A stretch of 64,000 bases of DNA from Malus domestica (taxonomy: Eukaryota; Streptophyta; Magnoliopsida; Rosales; Rosaceae). Shown here in pieces: positions 1 to 11,399 of the stretch; the stretch's first letter is position 1; every line of letters starts with the position of its first letter. The DNA is taken from contig NC_091676.1 in assembly GCF_042453785.1 (NCBI RefSeq), positions 1,743,501 to 1,807,500 of the forward strand. The letters run 5' to 3'. Below the pieces are notes generated by a model. The model saw nothing but the letters and a program-made list of their open reading frames with translations. It made no database searches and was not told where the DNA came from. Both the position numbers and the translations under genes were made by a program.

Positions 1-1375
1 TCATGATAAATCGTTCATTTATTTGATTCACATACATTATCTCTGAGCGGGAAGATCCCCGCCAAAATATTACATGATATTTTAAATGATTTTTCGTTAG
101 TTTTCATTTTTTATTAAAGTGTAACAAGGTATGTTTATATCTTTCGCCAAAAAAGTAACCAAAAATTGTTAGAGAAGGGAGACAGATAATAGGGGCGTGG
201 ATGATAATCAGTTAAGAGTGCAAGAATCGTAAACCTAGGGATAGAAATCGTCAAAATTGTTTCTGAGCGGGAAAGACCCCGCCAAATTGTTAGAAGATAA
301 ATAAGAATTCTTATCAAACTGAAATCGGATGGCGTGAGCGAAGAATGTGGGAGGGAAGTCATGAGCAATTGGGATTAGCATGCAATTGGGAGGGAGATCA
401 TGAGGCGACAAAATAGGAATAGCATGCAATGGGAGGGAGATCAGGCAATTGGGGGATGTGAACCGACAATTGAGGGATGTGAACTGACAATTGGAATAAT
501 AGAAATATTATGGGAGGGAGATCATGAGGCGGCAAAATAGGATTAGACAAAATATGGGAGGGAGATCATGCAATTGGCAGATGTGAACCGACAAATTAGG
601 TTTGGATTGCCACGGGAAATTTATAAGTTTGTTCTTATAATCATATGTTATGTTTTTAGAAAACTTGGCATGCTTGTCGAATTAGAATGGATGATTACAT
701 ACAACTGTATTCAAATTTACAATTGTAATTGCTAATAATTGATCATAGCCTAAACCAAGTTATATGTTGCTAGAAAGTAGTTTGGAGTTAGAATTGATAG
801 GAAGAACTTTTTCAAACACTCACATATTATGAAATCAAATTGTCAATATAGATTATTGATGGCATAAAACTACAATCCAGAAATATGAAATGCTAGATAT
901 CTCTTTATCTATGCTCCCGTTCATATAGAGAAACAAGAGAGAATGACAGCATAAATAGTTGCCAAGAGCTTTGATTGTGTTCCCCGGAAAAAAATGGATA
1001 GGTGCACTGGTGAAAACCTCTCACGTAGAGTTATTAATACCTTACCAATGACATACTTTATTGCCTCTCTAATCAATTTGCCGATGAAATACTTTGTTGC
1101 CTCACATCATCGGCTAATATTTCAATATAGTGGGAAAAGTTCCCGCCAAAGTTTACCCGTCAAAACAAAATTTGTCAGGGTATCGAATTTACGCCTACAA
1201 AATGATCGTCGGCTAACGTTTCAATTTTCTCGGCTAAGATTGGCATTGTAAATTGGTTCTAGTGTGAGTATTCAGCCGACAAATTAAAAATTTCGTCGAG
1301 AAAGGACTCTTGTGCCGACAAAATTTTGCTTTGTCGGTTTATAATTTGTCGGCAAAATTATAATTTCTAGTAGTG
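1..1375. mobile_element. CACTA (En/Spm) transposon terminus, continues left of window
   Basis: Read on the minus strand from 1375, the sequence begins CACTACTAGAAATTATAAT, the classic CACTA terminus. It is followed by subterminal repeats of the type GTCGG/CCGAC (about 1140-1360), as expected for transposase-binding arrays in this superfamily. The phrase gcgggaa...ccccgcc recurs near 47, 265 and 1128, which links the whole 1-1375 stretch to one element. No transposase reading frame lies in the window, so this is either the end of a larger element or a non-autonomous copy. The other terminus is outside the window. Confidence 0.6.
336..600. repeat. Degenerate tandem repeat inside the CACTA element
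   Basis: A GGGAGGGAGATCATG core recurs about five times, mixed with caattggg and ggatgtgaaccgaca units at irregular spacing. It looks like a subterminal or internal minisatellite of the surrounding CACTA element. No open frame follows it. Confidence 0.6.
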
Positions 1376-2197
1376 GATATGCATGAATGCAATAATCGAC
1401 AGGGGTGTTCTCGATTGCTGCCAGCATTGGTATGTGCTTTAGTGTGGTTTTGTGTGTGTGAGAGAGAGAGAGAGAGAGAGGAATTTTATTTTATGACATG
1501 GGTTCATCTTGGGGTTTTCAGGTTCTGTTTCTCATGCATTGACAATTGGGCTACCATTACAAACCTCTGCCCGCTTTGCCAGAATGAATTTCAAATGATC
1601 ACATGTGTTTCGGAGAGTGATGCAAATAAACAGTTATCGCTTTAGTATTATTTCTGTTATGATTGCTATGGATTATAGAATGGTATTAATGTACAACCAG
1701 TTTAAAGCACAGTTGTTACTTTGATTTCTTAACTATCTGTTTTCAATAGTTTTCTTTTTGTTGCAAACAGAATTTTTATTTTGAAGTTTTCTCAAAATAA
1801 CGATTTGATGCTGGTTTGAAGTGGCACTAAATCATAAGAGTTTGATTTGTATGTGAAGGTATACGATACTATTGGGAGCATCAAAGCGGACGAGGACTCA
1901 ACTTATAGGTACTTTCATAATTATGGATAATGTGTTTAAGTCTATTGGTGAGGGTTCTTTGTTCACATTTATATGCGGCACATGTTCCCAATTTGGAAGC
2001 TTGGTTTGTAAAACTTAACTTATTTCATTTTGGTTGCATGCACTTTTAATTAAATAGTTTGGTAGACAAATACAATTGTGAACTTAAGCTTAACTTGTTA
2101 GTTGCTTCCTTTGTATGAAAATTGAAACATGTGGTATTGTGATATTCATATTGTGGTGAAATTGAAACAGGTGGGCTGGGCAGTGGCTGTGTAACCT
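1376..2197. other. No gene seen; GA microsatellite
   Basis: AT-rich unique-looking sequence. A (GA)n run lies near 1460-1482. The short open frame at 1373-1645 has no recognisable domain and spans the microsatellite, so I treat it as chance. Confidence 0.4.
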
Positions 2198-2440
2198 TAA
2201 TTTTTTTTTTTTTTGGGGGCAGTGGCTGGCTGCAATCTTAAAAGCCCAACATTTTGGGCTTCAAGGCCCAATCCCGAAGTATCCCGAAAATCCCGAAACA
2301 CTTTCGGGAATCCCGAATTTCGGGAAATGCACATATTCGGTTCGGTTTCGGGATATAAAAGCCCATCCTGAAATGTTTTGGTTTGGGATTCGGGAAAGGA
2401 GTTTCGGTTCGGGATCCCGACCCGAACCACCCCTAATTAC
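2198..2440 (-). mobile_element. Possible retroposed segment with A-tail (SINE-like)
   Basis: On the minus strand the segment starts with a cggttcgggtcggga-rich head and ends in a long A-run (the T-run at about 2200-2215 on plus). Its base composition differs sharply from its flanks. I see no clear A/B-box pair and no convincing target-site duplication, so the class is uncertain. Confidence 0.3.
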
Positions 2441-3100
2441 ACCTACCAAACTTAAGAGCACGCGCAAACTTGATGAGACATATATCAACACGTGAGAACA
2501 ATGATTGATCAACATTACCTCCATAGTATTATTAGAGTGAATGATTGTATGATATTAATTTACTAGAGTGAATGATTGTATGATATTAATTATGCGTTAA
2601 GATCTTGGGAATTTTAATGAAAAATTACTGGTATTATTCATTTTAATAAAAAATTACATTTTTACATTAAAAAGTCAATCTTAGTACTATTCACTTTATT
2701 CTTTATTTTGTCCTTATTGTTAAAACTCAAAGTTTTCAAGTCATTTTCATTAATTTTCCTTAAGATCTTTTGATTTGGCATGCGGAAGTGTGTGTGTTTG
2801 TATATTATATAGGGATAATACTAAGTTAGGTTCATATTATCTTAACTAGTGATAAATTAAGGGTTCTTTCGAGTTATTCGAAACAGTGGTTTATATTATC
2901 TTGACTTACGTGCAACCTAAACACAAAAAAGAGAGGCTGTACTGGCTTCCAAAATAAAACTAGATGCAAACAATAATGTGGAGTTCCGGTTACTCTTTTG
3001 GAATCAACCAAAGCTGAATCATTGATGCCTAATTTCAGAAAGTTTTCCTTTTCTGCATGCAGATCTTTTCAATGGATGTAGCTCAGTTTTGGGAGGTAAC
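2441..3100 (-). repeat. Relic of an MLP upstream region, outside the duplication
   Basis: The stretch shares long matches with sequences upstream of the MLP genes at 8.35-8.70, 13.43-13.75 and 33.83-34.11 kb, for example acacctaccaaa, caatgattgatcaac, and gctgaatcattgatgcctaa followed by ttcagaaag. It indicates that the MLP array once extended left of the present duplication. No MLP coding sequence survives beside it. A 154-bp MITE (2607-2760) splits it. Confidence 0.5.
2607..2760. mobile_element. 154-bp MITE, family M1 (copy 1)
   Basis: The ends are GGGAATTTTAATGAAAA and the inverted form of ttttcattaattttcct. The 9-bp sequence TAAGATCTT flanks both sides (2598-2606 and 2761-2769). Two more copies of the same family lie at 11000-11148 and 23357-23510, each with its own 9-bp duplication. 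The 9-bp target site suggests mobilisation by a Mutator-like transposase (inference). Confidence 0.75.
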
Positions 3101-3944
3101 CACTTACTTCATCGAGTTCATTAATTTTAATCAATCTAAAGTAATTTAACTAAGTTTATTAACCTTACAATGTTGAGCGTTAATACCCAATTTTGGAGGA
3201 ATTGCATCACGTTTATGTAAAGGTAATCGAAATAATAGAGCGGAATTAAATTCCAATTACGGAATACTCCAGTATTTACCAAATATTGGAGAATAAAAAA
3301 TTTGATAGCACCCACTCAATTTTTTAATCCAATACTAATTCATATTCAAATTTTGGAATAAAAAATCTAATACTAATTCGTACTCATCAAATGAAAGTAA
3401 AATCTAATTCTTCATTTTTTAAGTAATTATTGTAATGTGAGTAAACGCATGAAAATCATGATTTAGAATATTTTCTAATGCAGACTCTAAGTCTGAAATT
3501 GAAATATAAAGATAGCCGTTGACGGGTCGATTCTGGTTAATCTAGGCATGAGAATACGAAAAAAATACACACAAAGTTATTAAGATAGCTTTCCTTTTTT
3601 ATATTTTAGCGATAGTCTAGTCTAATCCAACATTAGACCACATTCAGTGATTCAAACTAAGAGAAGGGGGATTCAAACTTGGCTACACTCGGATTCTCAT
3701 ATGAGGATTGATTCTGAAGTAAAAGAATATAACCAAGTTGATCAAGAAATTTCAAAATTTCTAATGGAAACTTATTAGAAATTTTTTGTGAAGGTGTTGA
3801 AGTTGGGATTTTTTTGTTTGTTTTCGTATTGAAGTTGGGATTGAAACAGAAGATAAAGCATAATATAAAGTTTCATTACAATTAACAACATGTTCTATTA
3901 AATGAAAGTGACTAAATATTGAAAAACATGCTACGCCGCGTTGA
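3101..3944. other. No gene seen
   Basis: AT-rich sequence downstream of the RALF gene. Apart from the probable RALF 3' untranslated region nearest 3944, I see no feature. Confidence 0.4.
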
Positions 3945-4292
3945 TCAACTCCGGCAACGAGCATTGGCACTGCATCCGTGGTTGTAGGGGTTGCTCTGAT
4001 TCTGAGCACCCGGCTTGCAGTTGTTGGAGGAAGCACCTCTCTGAGAGCAAGGAACAGTGTTTCTCTGCAGCGCTTCATAGCTTATGTTTCGTGAGGTGGC
4101 CAAGATGCGTCTGCTAATCTCCGAGTCCATGCCAAACTCATCATCACGATCATCCATGCACTCTGCTACAGAACCCTCGCAGCGAGGTCTCACTGGAACC
4201 CAGCTCACCCCATGATCGCCGCCTGCATCAACGGAGATGACCAGAGCGGCCACGAAAATCAACGAAAAGATAATCGCAGAGGAATTAGCCAT
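3945..4292 (-). CDS. RALF-like peptide hormone precursor, complete, 115 aa
   Basis: Single-exon precursor of a rapid alkalinization factor, a secreted peptide that binds CrRLK1L receptor kinases (FERONIA family) and LRX/LLG partners at the cell wall to control apoplastic pH and growth. A signal peptide covers residues 1-23 (hydrophobic core IIFSLIFVAALVISV). It is followed by an acidic propeptide and the subtilase (S1P) site RRIL at residues 61-64. The mature peptide has NISY at 69-72 in place of the usual YISY receptor motif and four cysteines (82, 92, 107, 113) in the conserved two-disulfide spacing. The length is typical of the RALF1/23/33 class. The start is the only ATG ahead of the signal peptide. 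A TATA box lies about 145 bp upstream. It stands just outside the left edge of the large duplication and is single-copy here. Confidence 0.93.
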   Translation of the reverse strand: MANSSAIIFSLIFVAALVISVDAGGDHGVSWVPVRPRCEGSVAECMDDRDDEFGMDSEISRRILATSRNISYEALQRNTVPCSQRGASSNNCKPGAQNQSNPYNHGCSANARCRS

Positions 4293-4437
4293 AGGTTTTG
4301 GTACGGTCTGTGTTTTTAGCTGCCAACTTGTATTTTGTTGTACGCCTGTTAATTACAGAGGGAGAGAGAGGGGGCGGCAAGAAAGAGAAGAGATAATCGG
4401 TGAAATTTTGATGTGTATATTATTTCACCCTATTGTG

Positions 4438-4447
4438 CTATTTATAG
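4438..4447 (-). promoter_or_regulatory. TATA box of the RALF gene
   Basis: The minus strand reads CTATAAATAG about 145 bp upstream of the RALF start codon, followed by a GA-rich leader (about 4350-4395). Spacing and consensus fit a plant TATA promoter. Confidence 0.65.
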
Positions 4448-4951
4448 TAGTAAAAAGGGAAAATTTTTGTCTTTCAAGTAATTCATAGGAGTTAGGGAAA
4501 ATCCTTGTCTTTCAAGTAATCCATCTAAAATAGGACACTACGTAAAAGATATTATACAATTCCATAAGGATTTACACAATCACATTCCTAATTAAATTAA
4601 GACTCTGACATTTTTAAGTTTGGTTAAATAAAAATTGGATGTTGATTTCTTCAAGGAGATAATTACTTAATTGACATGCTTTAATTCAACCTTATTCCAA
4701 TTGCAACAAAGAAAGCTGAAATTGGAATAATTCGTGATTTATTCAAAACCTACCAAGAAAACAAAATCAACAACTACTACAAAATATGCTCGTAGAGATT
4801 TCCGGGATGTTTCTGCTCTTAAGTGTTTTTGCTAAAAGCTCTTTTATCAGCACAAGGTTGAGACTTTAATTAAAAAACTAAGTTTTTCTCGAAAAAATAT
4901 AAGCATGCCAATAGATTGAACTTGTTTACAACATCAGCATTATAATAATAT

Positions 4952-6320
4952 TGTTGGAAAATATTAGGTTTACTTTAATGTTTGGTTTTCTGGGCTTAGC
5001 CCGTTAGTATTAGGGTTTCGTTTTCTTGCTTATTAGGGTTATGTTAGTTCTCTATATATATGGTGTTTTGTAGCTTGTATGATTAACAAGTTAGTCACAA
5101 TGTAGTCTCTAGGGTTTTTGTAGCCGTCTCGGCATTCTATGTTTGATATCAATAATATTTCTAGTTTTGTAATCCGTTTGTTTGTTCATTGTGGTATGTG
5201 CACTCTGATATTCAACTTGGTATCAGAGCGGGTTTGATTCCTCGGAATTTAATCTGTTTTGGATGGATATCAATTTGTTCATCTGTTTGTCCACTGCGTA
5301 TCAGTTCGTCATGGTATGTTTTGTTGGTTTGTCTGTCTAGTAGTAGTTAGGGTTTTGTTATATGTTTAAAAAAAAAAAAAAATTGAATCAGTTTGCTGCG
5401 TCATGTCATCGTCCTCTGCTAAACTTGGAATCGCCGCCACGAACCCCACATCACCAGCGTGCTCCTACCATCAGGACATCACCGCGCCAACCCGCCATGC
5501 CTGCACCCAGTGCCACCATGTCCCGCCTACAACCCCGTTGTCTTACCACCACCTGCTGTAAACCCACATCGCTCGCCTGCTTGCGCGCCGTGCAGACGGG
5601 ATTTGATAAAGCCACACCAACTTGCTGCAAATACATGCAGTTGATCCGTACCCATGAGCCTGCTTGAATCTCCGCACCCGACCCGCTTGTCGCCTGCACC
5701 CACTGCTTGCTTGCCGTTCCCATTGTTCGTTGACCAGAACTCGCGCTTGGTTTACGCGTTCTGGAGAAAACCATTGGAAAAAAGGAAGCAGAATAAAAAG
5801 TAAGAAAAAGAAAAAAAAAGTGATGTTTGAGGAAAAGGAAAAAAGAAAAAAAAGAAAAAGAAATGCAAAAGTATTAGAAGTTGGGCTTGCCGTTGGTCTT
5901 GTTGATTGTTTTGGAGAATGACTATGGTCGTCTGCTATTGTACCCACAACGATTGTTCGAGTGCTTGGATTGTTGATTACTCGAGTGATTATTGTTGAGG
6001 TTTTCGTCTGCTTGTTTGTTGCCGTTGGGCTATTGGAATCTCGTCCGTTTAGTGACAAGGTCCATGCTCAAACGAAATATGTCTGCCCTCTGCCATGTGA
6101 ATCTATATCCACCTGCCTGTCTGTCTGTCCGCGTTGCGGAGCCTGCCTGCCTGTCTGTCTGTCCGCGTTGCGGAGCCTGCCTGTCTGTCCGCGTTGCGGA
6201 GCCTGTCTGCCTGTCTGCCTGTCTGTCTGTCCCCCTAACGGAGCCAGTCCACATCTGCTTGTTTGCAAACCCATGTCGTATACCGCCATGAGTTTGACTG
6301 GGGGTGTTGGAAAATATTAG
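4952..6320 (+). mobile_element. Non-autonomous LTR element (LARD/TRIM-like), broken
   Basis: An LTR-like block of about 265 bp starts TGTTGGAAAATATTAGG and is followed by a primer-binding site, TGGTATCAGAGCG (tRNA-Met type, from 5218). A purine-rich tract (gactggggg) and a second short match to the LTR start (6305-6320) close the element. No gag or pol domain is present. A second member lies in copy B in the opposite orientation (36815-38057), and the internal ends match (gtcgtataccgccatgagtttga). Copy B has the empty site near 32855, so it inserted after the duplication. It looks broken, with about one visible break. Confidence 0.65.
6110..6236. repeat. Minisatellite inside the LTR element
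   Basis: About four imperfect copies of a 30-40 bp unit built on gtctgtccgcgttgcgga, separated by ctgcctgtctgtctgt runs. A diverged form of the same array (gctccgttaggcggacac units on plus) is present at the matching place in the second member near 37090-37170, so the array belongs to the element family. Confidence 0.75.
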
Positions 6321-6488
6321 GCACACTCAATTCATTCTTGCTCATAGAATTAAAGACAAACCAAATCGGAAACCGAAATAAGCAACAGTGCTAACTAGCT
6401 TGCTCAGCTCTCAGGCCTTTATTCTTGAAGATAGTTATATTACTCAATGTTCCATATCGTATGTATGCATAAATCTTGTGCTTGGCGC

Positions 6489-7490
6489 TTATTCCTTGAT
6501 AAGATGTGCATCAACATCTTTAATGACATTGAATAGAAAGCTGAGGTACTTCTGTGGAGGCGGATCGTTCTCGTTGAGTTTTTTATATTCTAAAGTAATT
6601 TTCACAGAACCTCCTTCACTATTTGGAGTGACCTGGAAAATGATCTTGTAGCTTTTGTAATTGTCCAGCACATGTGATCCTTCCAAACCTGTAAGACTCA
6701 CCCGCTTGTTTGCTTCATCTATTTCCACCTTTTCCTTGTAAGTCTCGACATTTCCATCTACACGTCACATGGAAGAGTACAATTATACAGCTATCCATGA
6801 TCCGATCCTTTAAATATTCATCGTGTGGTAATGTAAACCCTATGGTGCATGGAGGTCTTGTCAGTTTTAATTCTAAAAGTACATACATATGAGGTAACGC
6901 AAACCCCTAGCTTGCTAGGTTTCAAGTTAGCATGCCTAATTATTTTGCAGCAGGTTAGTCTGTGGTATTAAAAAAAAATTGTTAGTCATAAGTATAACCT
7001 TAACAATGTTTGGTTGTAATTTGCTTGCTCCTTCATGCAATCTCACAGTCTCACTACCAGCTCCACAAGTTTGCGGAGTAAGCTGCTTCATTCACCCCAA
7101 AAGGGGTTCATTTCACTATCTTTTACACAGCGGAGGCTGTATAAAGCTACGACAGAACAAAATTCGGCACCCGGGAGAGGGACGATCTCCAGAGATTCTT
7201 TTACATTTTTTGTATTTCTTTTTTTGTTGAATCATTTCTTGTAATTTAAACATTTAGCGTCATCTTGTAATTTAAATATTACCTATGGTGTATTTCCAGA
7301 GTTTGACAGAGCCAGAAGTTTCCCAGTCACCTTCATGTACTGCAACATCGTGTATTTTATCAGAGGCTGCTATGGGGAAGTCATAGTGCTGGTTGCTGAT
7401 GAATTTGTACAGCTTATCAGCGTTGGCTTTGATCTCTACCTCAGCCTCCATAGTCTCCAGCTTGCAAGTACCAGCTCCACTCACAGCCAT
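6489..7490 (-). CDS. MLP-like protein (Bet v 1 superfamily), complete, 2 exons, 158 aa
   Basis: Exon 1 is 7490-7283 and exon 2 is 6757-6489. The donor is ATAG|GTAATA and the acceptor GTGTAG|ATGGAA, a phase-1 intron at the position usual for this family. The product is a major latex protein, a small cytosolic alpha/beta cavity protein of the Bet v 1/START-like fold. Members bind hydrophobic ligands and are tied to defence and stress, and some to loading of hydrophobic compounds; the ligand here is unknown. Visible marks are KLYKFI near residue 27, the HEGDWETSGSVKLW block before the intron, GLEG in exon 2 (the family's loop motif), and the C-terminal VIKDVDAHL helix. The length is slightly above the usual 150 because of an N-terminal extension (AVSGAGTCKLET). 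A TATA box lies 93 bp upstream. The copy B partner is at 33027-33624. Confidence 0.92.
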
Positions 7491-7582
7491 TTTATTTTAT
7501 TTGTTCTTTATAATATGTGAATAACGATAGTGTAAGTCTGGGGAATTGTAGGAGACGTATACAAACCTATAGGTTTCCACTT

Positions 7583-7593
7583 CTTATATAAAG
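7583..7593 (-). promoter_or_regulatory. TATA box of the 6.5-kb MLP gene
   Basis: The minus strand reads CTTTATATAAG about 93 bp upstream of the start codon. In the copy B partner the match stops inside this box (cttat, then unrelated sequence at about 33721). Confidence 0.7.
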
Positions 7594-7719
7594 CCATGTT
7601 ATAGTTACGGAGGCAGTATGTGGATATTATCCGATCACTTAAACAGTTAAATGATAACAATGTGACAGTGGATCTTTCACGTAAAATTTTATCACCACTA
7701 CACCTACCAGAATAAAACT

Positions 7720-8375
7720 TTTTTCTTTTTTCTTTTTTCTTTTTTTTTTAATTAAAAGAAGAAATGTCAATTTCATTCCGCATTATTATCATGGAACAAG
7801 ACATTATTTTGAATACATTGAAGAAGAAAAAAATATATAGATAATAAGTTAGAGGGGACATGAAGCCTAGCCCTAACAAGAAGTAGAAAACTATTTGAAA
7901 CAACAATCAATTAAGACAACTCCTAAGAGAAACAAGAATTTGGAAACACCGAAAGATTATGAGCAAAAGTCATAACTGCACATGACGGATAAGAATCACA
8001 CAAATAATGAAAACTAACATGATCAACATAATAGTTTGCTAAACAATTTGTTACATGATTTCCTTCCCGATTAACGTGAGAAAACTGAACATGCATGGAA
8101 GAGAGAATGGTATAGTAATTTGTCAAATCAACCGATAAACTATGGTGCATTGCCAAACAAGAATTACACTCATTTCAAAGAGAATGCTGCCAAAACCTTT
8201 CGAAAGCAATAAAAATAACATGAATAATAGCTTTAAGTTTCACTTCCAAAGCAGTAACAATGCCAAAAAAATCTTGTATTAAAGCATCAAAGAGACCCAA
8301 GTGATCACGAAAAATACCACAAAAACCAGCAAACTTGATGATAGATTTCAACACGTATATGTACAAGAGGATCAA
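7720..8375 (-). mobile_element. 5'-truncated LINE with RNase H domain remnant
   Basis: Minus-strand frames at 8375-8175 and 8156-7923 carry the pattern of the RNase H-like domain found at the 3' end of many plant LINEs: GFCGIFRDHLGLF, then TALEVKLKAI, then FSHVNREGNHVTNCLAN. The frames are offset and interrupted, so it is dead. The T-rich run at 7720-7752 is the poly(A) tail seen from the other strand, as expected of target-primed insertion. It lies in the region upstream of the 6.5-kb MLP gene and is absent from copy B. Confidence 0.7.
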
Positions 8376-8760
8376 TGATTGATCAACTTTACCTCCATAG
8401 CATTATTGGAGTGAATGATTGTACGATATTGAGGCGTTTGTTTGGATTTGGCACGAGGAAATGTGTGTATATATTGTATATATAGTGATAAAATTAAGGG
8501 TTCTTTAGAGCTAATAGAAATCAATGGTTTATATTATCTTGACATACTTGTAACCTAGAGAGAGAGAAAAAAAAGAGGTTGTATTGTCATCAAAATAAAA
8601 TTATGACACAAACAAATAATGTGGAGTTCATGTTACTTATTTGGAATCAATCAAAGCTGAATCATTGATGCCTAATTTCAGAAAGTTTTTCTTTTCTGGA
8701 TGCAGCATCTTTTCACAGGATTTTTTTCGGTTGTGGTATTGTGAAGGAACTTCTTGGATA
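8376..8760 (-). repeat. MLP upstream-region relic
   Basis: Shares gattgatcaactttacctcc, gaatgattgta, and gctgaatcattgatgcctaa with the relics at 2.44-3.10, 13.43-13.75 and 33.83-34.11 kb. It is probably the displaced distal promoter of the 6.5-kb MLP gene, separated from it by the LINE. No reading frame. Confidence 0.55.
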
Positions 8761-8787
8761 GTTTTTTTTCCCTTTTACACTAGCTTA

Positions 8788-9161
8788 GGGCTGGTTTGGT
8801 ATTGCTGTGCTTTGAAAAAAAGCTGCTGTGAGAATAAGCGGCTGTGCTGTGAGAATAAGCGGCTGTGAAATAAATCAGCTGAGTGTTTGGTAAACTTTTT
8901 TGTAAAAGTGCTTTTGGAAAAAAAAGCAGTCTGATAGTGGATCTTTTCATTAAAGAAGCACTGTACCTCCGTGTGCTTTGAAAAAAAACCAGTTTTCCAA
9001 AGCTACAAATAGCAGCTTCAGCTTTTTCTTTTGATTTCAGCTTATTCTCACAGCAGCTTCTAAAATAAGCCTTTTTTTTTCAGTTTACCAAACACCTAAA
9101 ACCCTCACAGCTTTTTTTCATGGGTGCTTTTTTTTTAAGCACCTCACTCCCAAACTAGGTC
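8788..9161. mobile_element. MITE with AAAAAGC-rich inverted ends (hAT-like?)
   Basis: The left end GGGCTGGTTTGGTATTGCTG pairs with an inverted right end (caaactaggtc), and subterminal gctgtgagaataagc repeats are mirrored by gcttattctcacagcagc. It is about 374 bp and non-coding. The class is guessed from the general look, because I could not fix a clean target duplication. Confidence 0.55.
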
Positions 9162-10299
9162 TTAGTGTCTTCCTGCCAAAATAATGACACAGAAATTTTC
9201 ATCAAAAGGGTTGGCGATGTCGGGCAGCAAATGTAGTTTCCCGTGAAATTGCAAAATTTGCTCACAATCTGATGATTTCGTCTCTTGGGTTGGCTCTCCC
9301 TTCTCCTAACTGCTGAAGACTGATGAAGCAGAAATTTAATCATCAATGAATTTCCTTGACTAATCCATTATCTTTCCGTTGCCCGTTCACTTTGATTTGT
9401 TCATAATCCGATTATTGTTCATTCCAATTCCAAGCGCGTAAACGTGCCCTCATAGTTATGGACTTGTCCGCATCGTTTAATTTTCCTTGAATACCTGACT
9501 TCGTCGCCTATGGTTTCACAAGAAAATAATCTCTTTGTTAAACCAGAAAATTTAACGGTTCATTAATTAGCAACTATTTCATTTTTTAACAATATTTGGC
9601 TACTCAAAGGATGAGTAAGAGTTCCTACTCAAACCTATTTGTTGCCAATTCATAGAACTTCATGTTTATAATAGAGCAGTTCATATTAGAAATCACTTTA
9701 TAAAAATTGTCTCTACAAAAAATCAATTAGACTAAGGTCGTTTAGTAGTTGAACTGTGAAAAAACAAAGGAAAGAAATTGGTGAAAAAATTAAAAACCAT
9801 TTATGTATTTACTAGAATAAATTGACTAAATGACCTTAATTTTAATTCAATTTTTGCAGAAATGATCTCCACAGTGTGATTCATAATATGAACAGTTCTG
9901 TTCATAAGCACAAACTTCAGTGATTCGAACATGAAAAATTTTGAGTGGGAGTTCTTACTCATTTTTGAGTAGCCAAGCATTGTTCTTCATTTTTTTTTTT
10001 TGTGTCAGTAATAATCTGACAGAGAACAATAATAAGTAAACTGTGAAAAGAAAAATATTGTACAAACGAAAAAACAAACAAAATGAAAAAGAAAACAAAT
10101 TAATATTTTAAGTTGTTTTCACTTTGAAAATTTTGTTTTATTCATTCCCACTTTATCTAATTCTTAGCCTTCATGTATTGAATTATGCATTGTATTGTAG
10201 AATCCAAAAAAAAAAAAAAAAACTTTTTTGGATTCCATGTGTATAAGCATGAAATTATAGCCCACCCATATGAAAATTTTGACTCCGCGGTTGCATGTA
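9162..10299. other. No gene seen
   Basis: AT-rich sequence without domain-bearing frames. The pair cctactcaaacctatttg...atgagtaagag near 9610 and gagtgggagttcttactcatttttgagtagccaa near 9950 is an inverted repeat of about 340 bp span, probably a decayed MITE. Confidence 0.35.
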
Positions 10300-10470
10300 A
10301 GGATAAACATGCCAATAGATTAAACTTATTCACACTATAACATAAAAATGCTATTACGCTCAATTATAGAAGTTGCTCAAAAGACTAAAGACAGTCCAAG
10401 TCGGAACTAAACAACAAGGCTATAGCTTGCTCTTCTTCCAGCCTTTATTCTTGAAGATATAAGATTATCT
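10300..10470 (-). pseudogene. MLP 3' end relic (3'-flank only)
   Basis: The block aaacatgccaatagattaaac ... gcctttattcttgaagata matches the sequence just 3' of the stop codon in the MLP genes at 6.4 and 32.9 kb. The coding part that should follow at higher coordinates is gone, replaced by MITEs and nested elements up to 13.43 kb, where a matching upstream relic resumes. This marks a lost MLP unit. Confidence 0.5.
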
Positions 10471-10999
10471 CCCCTCCTAATCTCTCTTTCCATCCCTCCT
10501 CTCATATTTAAATGGTTACCGCGTCAACATCTTGTTTTAAATTTATTATATAGACAAAAAGACAAAAAAGAAAAGTGTAAGAGGAGGAGAGAGAATGAAA
10601 TGGTACTAGAAGGTAGAGAATCCTACTCCAAGTGTTCGCTAGGGGCGAGGGGGACCCTGAGAGCAAAAGACTCTTCGTCTTCAGGTTTGAGAGTAAACCC
10701 TTTACATCCTACACCATGCTAATAATATCCACCAATTCTCTATTTTATTTATAAAAAAATAAATTAAAAATAAATTAAAAAAAATAAAAAAAAACATATG
10801 AGGGTGAATAGTACCATGATTGATATTTTAGTGTAAATATATGATTTTTCCTTAAAGTGAACAGTACCGAAAGTTTTTCGTTAAAATTCTATTTTCTTTA
10901 ATTAGTAATTAATATTAAAGTTCGTCTAAGATTATTTTTTAAAGGAGATATATATTAAAAGTATCAAATAGAAAAAACAAGACAACATCATTCAAAAAA

Positions 11000-11148
11000 A
11001 AGAAAACTAATGAAAATAGCTTGAAAACTTTGAGTTTTAACGATAAGGATAAAGGGTAAAGTGAATAGTACTAGGTTTGACTTTTTAGTGTAAAAATATG
11101 GTTTTTCGTTAAAATGAACAATATCGCGGGCTTTTCGTTAAAACTCTC
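11000..11148. mobile_element. MITE family M1 (copy 2)
   Basis: An inverted copy of the family at 2607 and 23357, ending in TTTTCGTTAAAACTCTC. The 9-bp duplication TTCAAAAAA flanks it (10991-10999 and 11149-11157). A partial further copy seems to lie just left (about 10800-10905). Confidence 0.7.
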
Positions 11149-11161
11149 TTCAAAAAAGGGA

Positions 11162-11353
11162 AAGGGATCATTTTCGGATCTGTTCTACCTAATCCTCCTC
11201 ATCAAATAATCCGAGCTTTTGAAATTTGATCTAACAGTTAAAGTTATTATAACTTTTAGAATTAGTCCGTATTTTTAACAGTTTAATCAAATTTTAAAGA
11301 TCTAAATTATTTGATAATGAGAATTAGATGAAAATGATCAAATGATCCCTTTT
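11162..11353. mobile_element. MITE family M2
   Basis: Inverted ends: GGGAAAGGGATCATTTTCGG on the left, and atgatcaaatgatcccttttcc on the right. It is about 190 bp and non-coding. A shorter, related palindrome is found exactly at the promoter breakpoint of the copy B MLP gene (33731-33817). Confidence 0.5.
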
Positions 11354-11399
11354 CCAAAAACAGGAAAAAGAAAAACAAGACAGCAAGTTTCTTTTAACC

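Noticed and set aside
6110-6236. Regularly spaced repeats resembling a CRISPR array
   Set aside because: This is a tandem minisatellite in a plant LTR element. The spacers are not unique and there are no cas genes.
5543-6326. Several overlapping open frames of 70-170 codons on both strands
   Set aside because: They lie in the internal region and minisatellite of the non-autonomous LTR element, are compositionally biased, and carry no domain.
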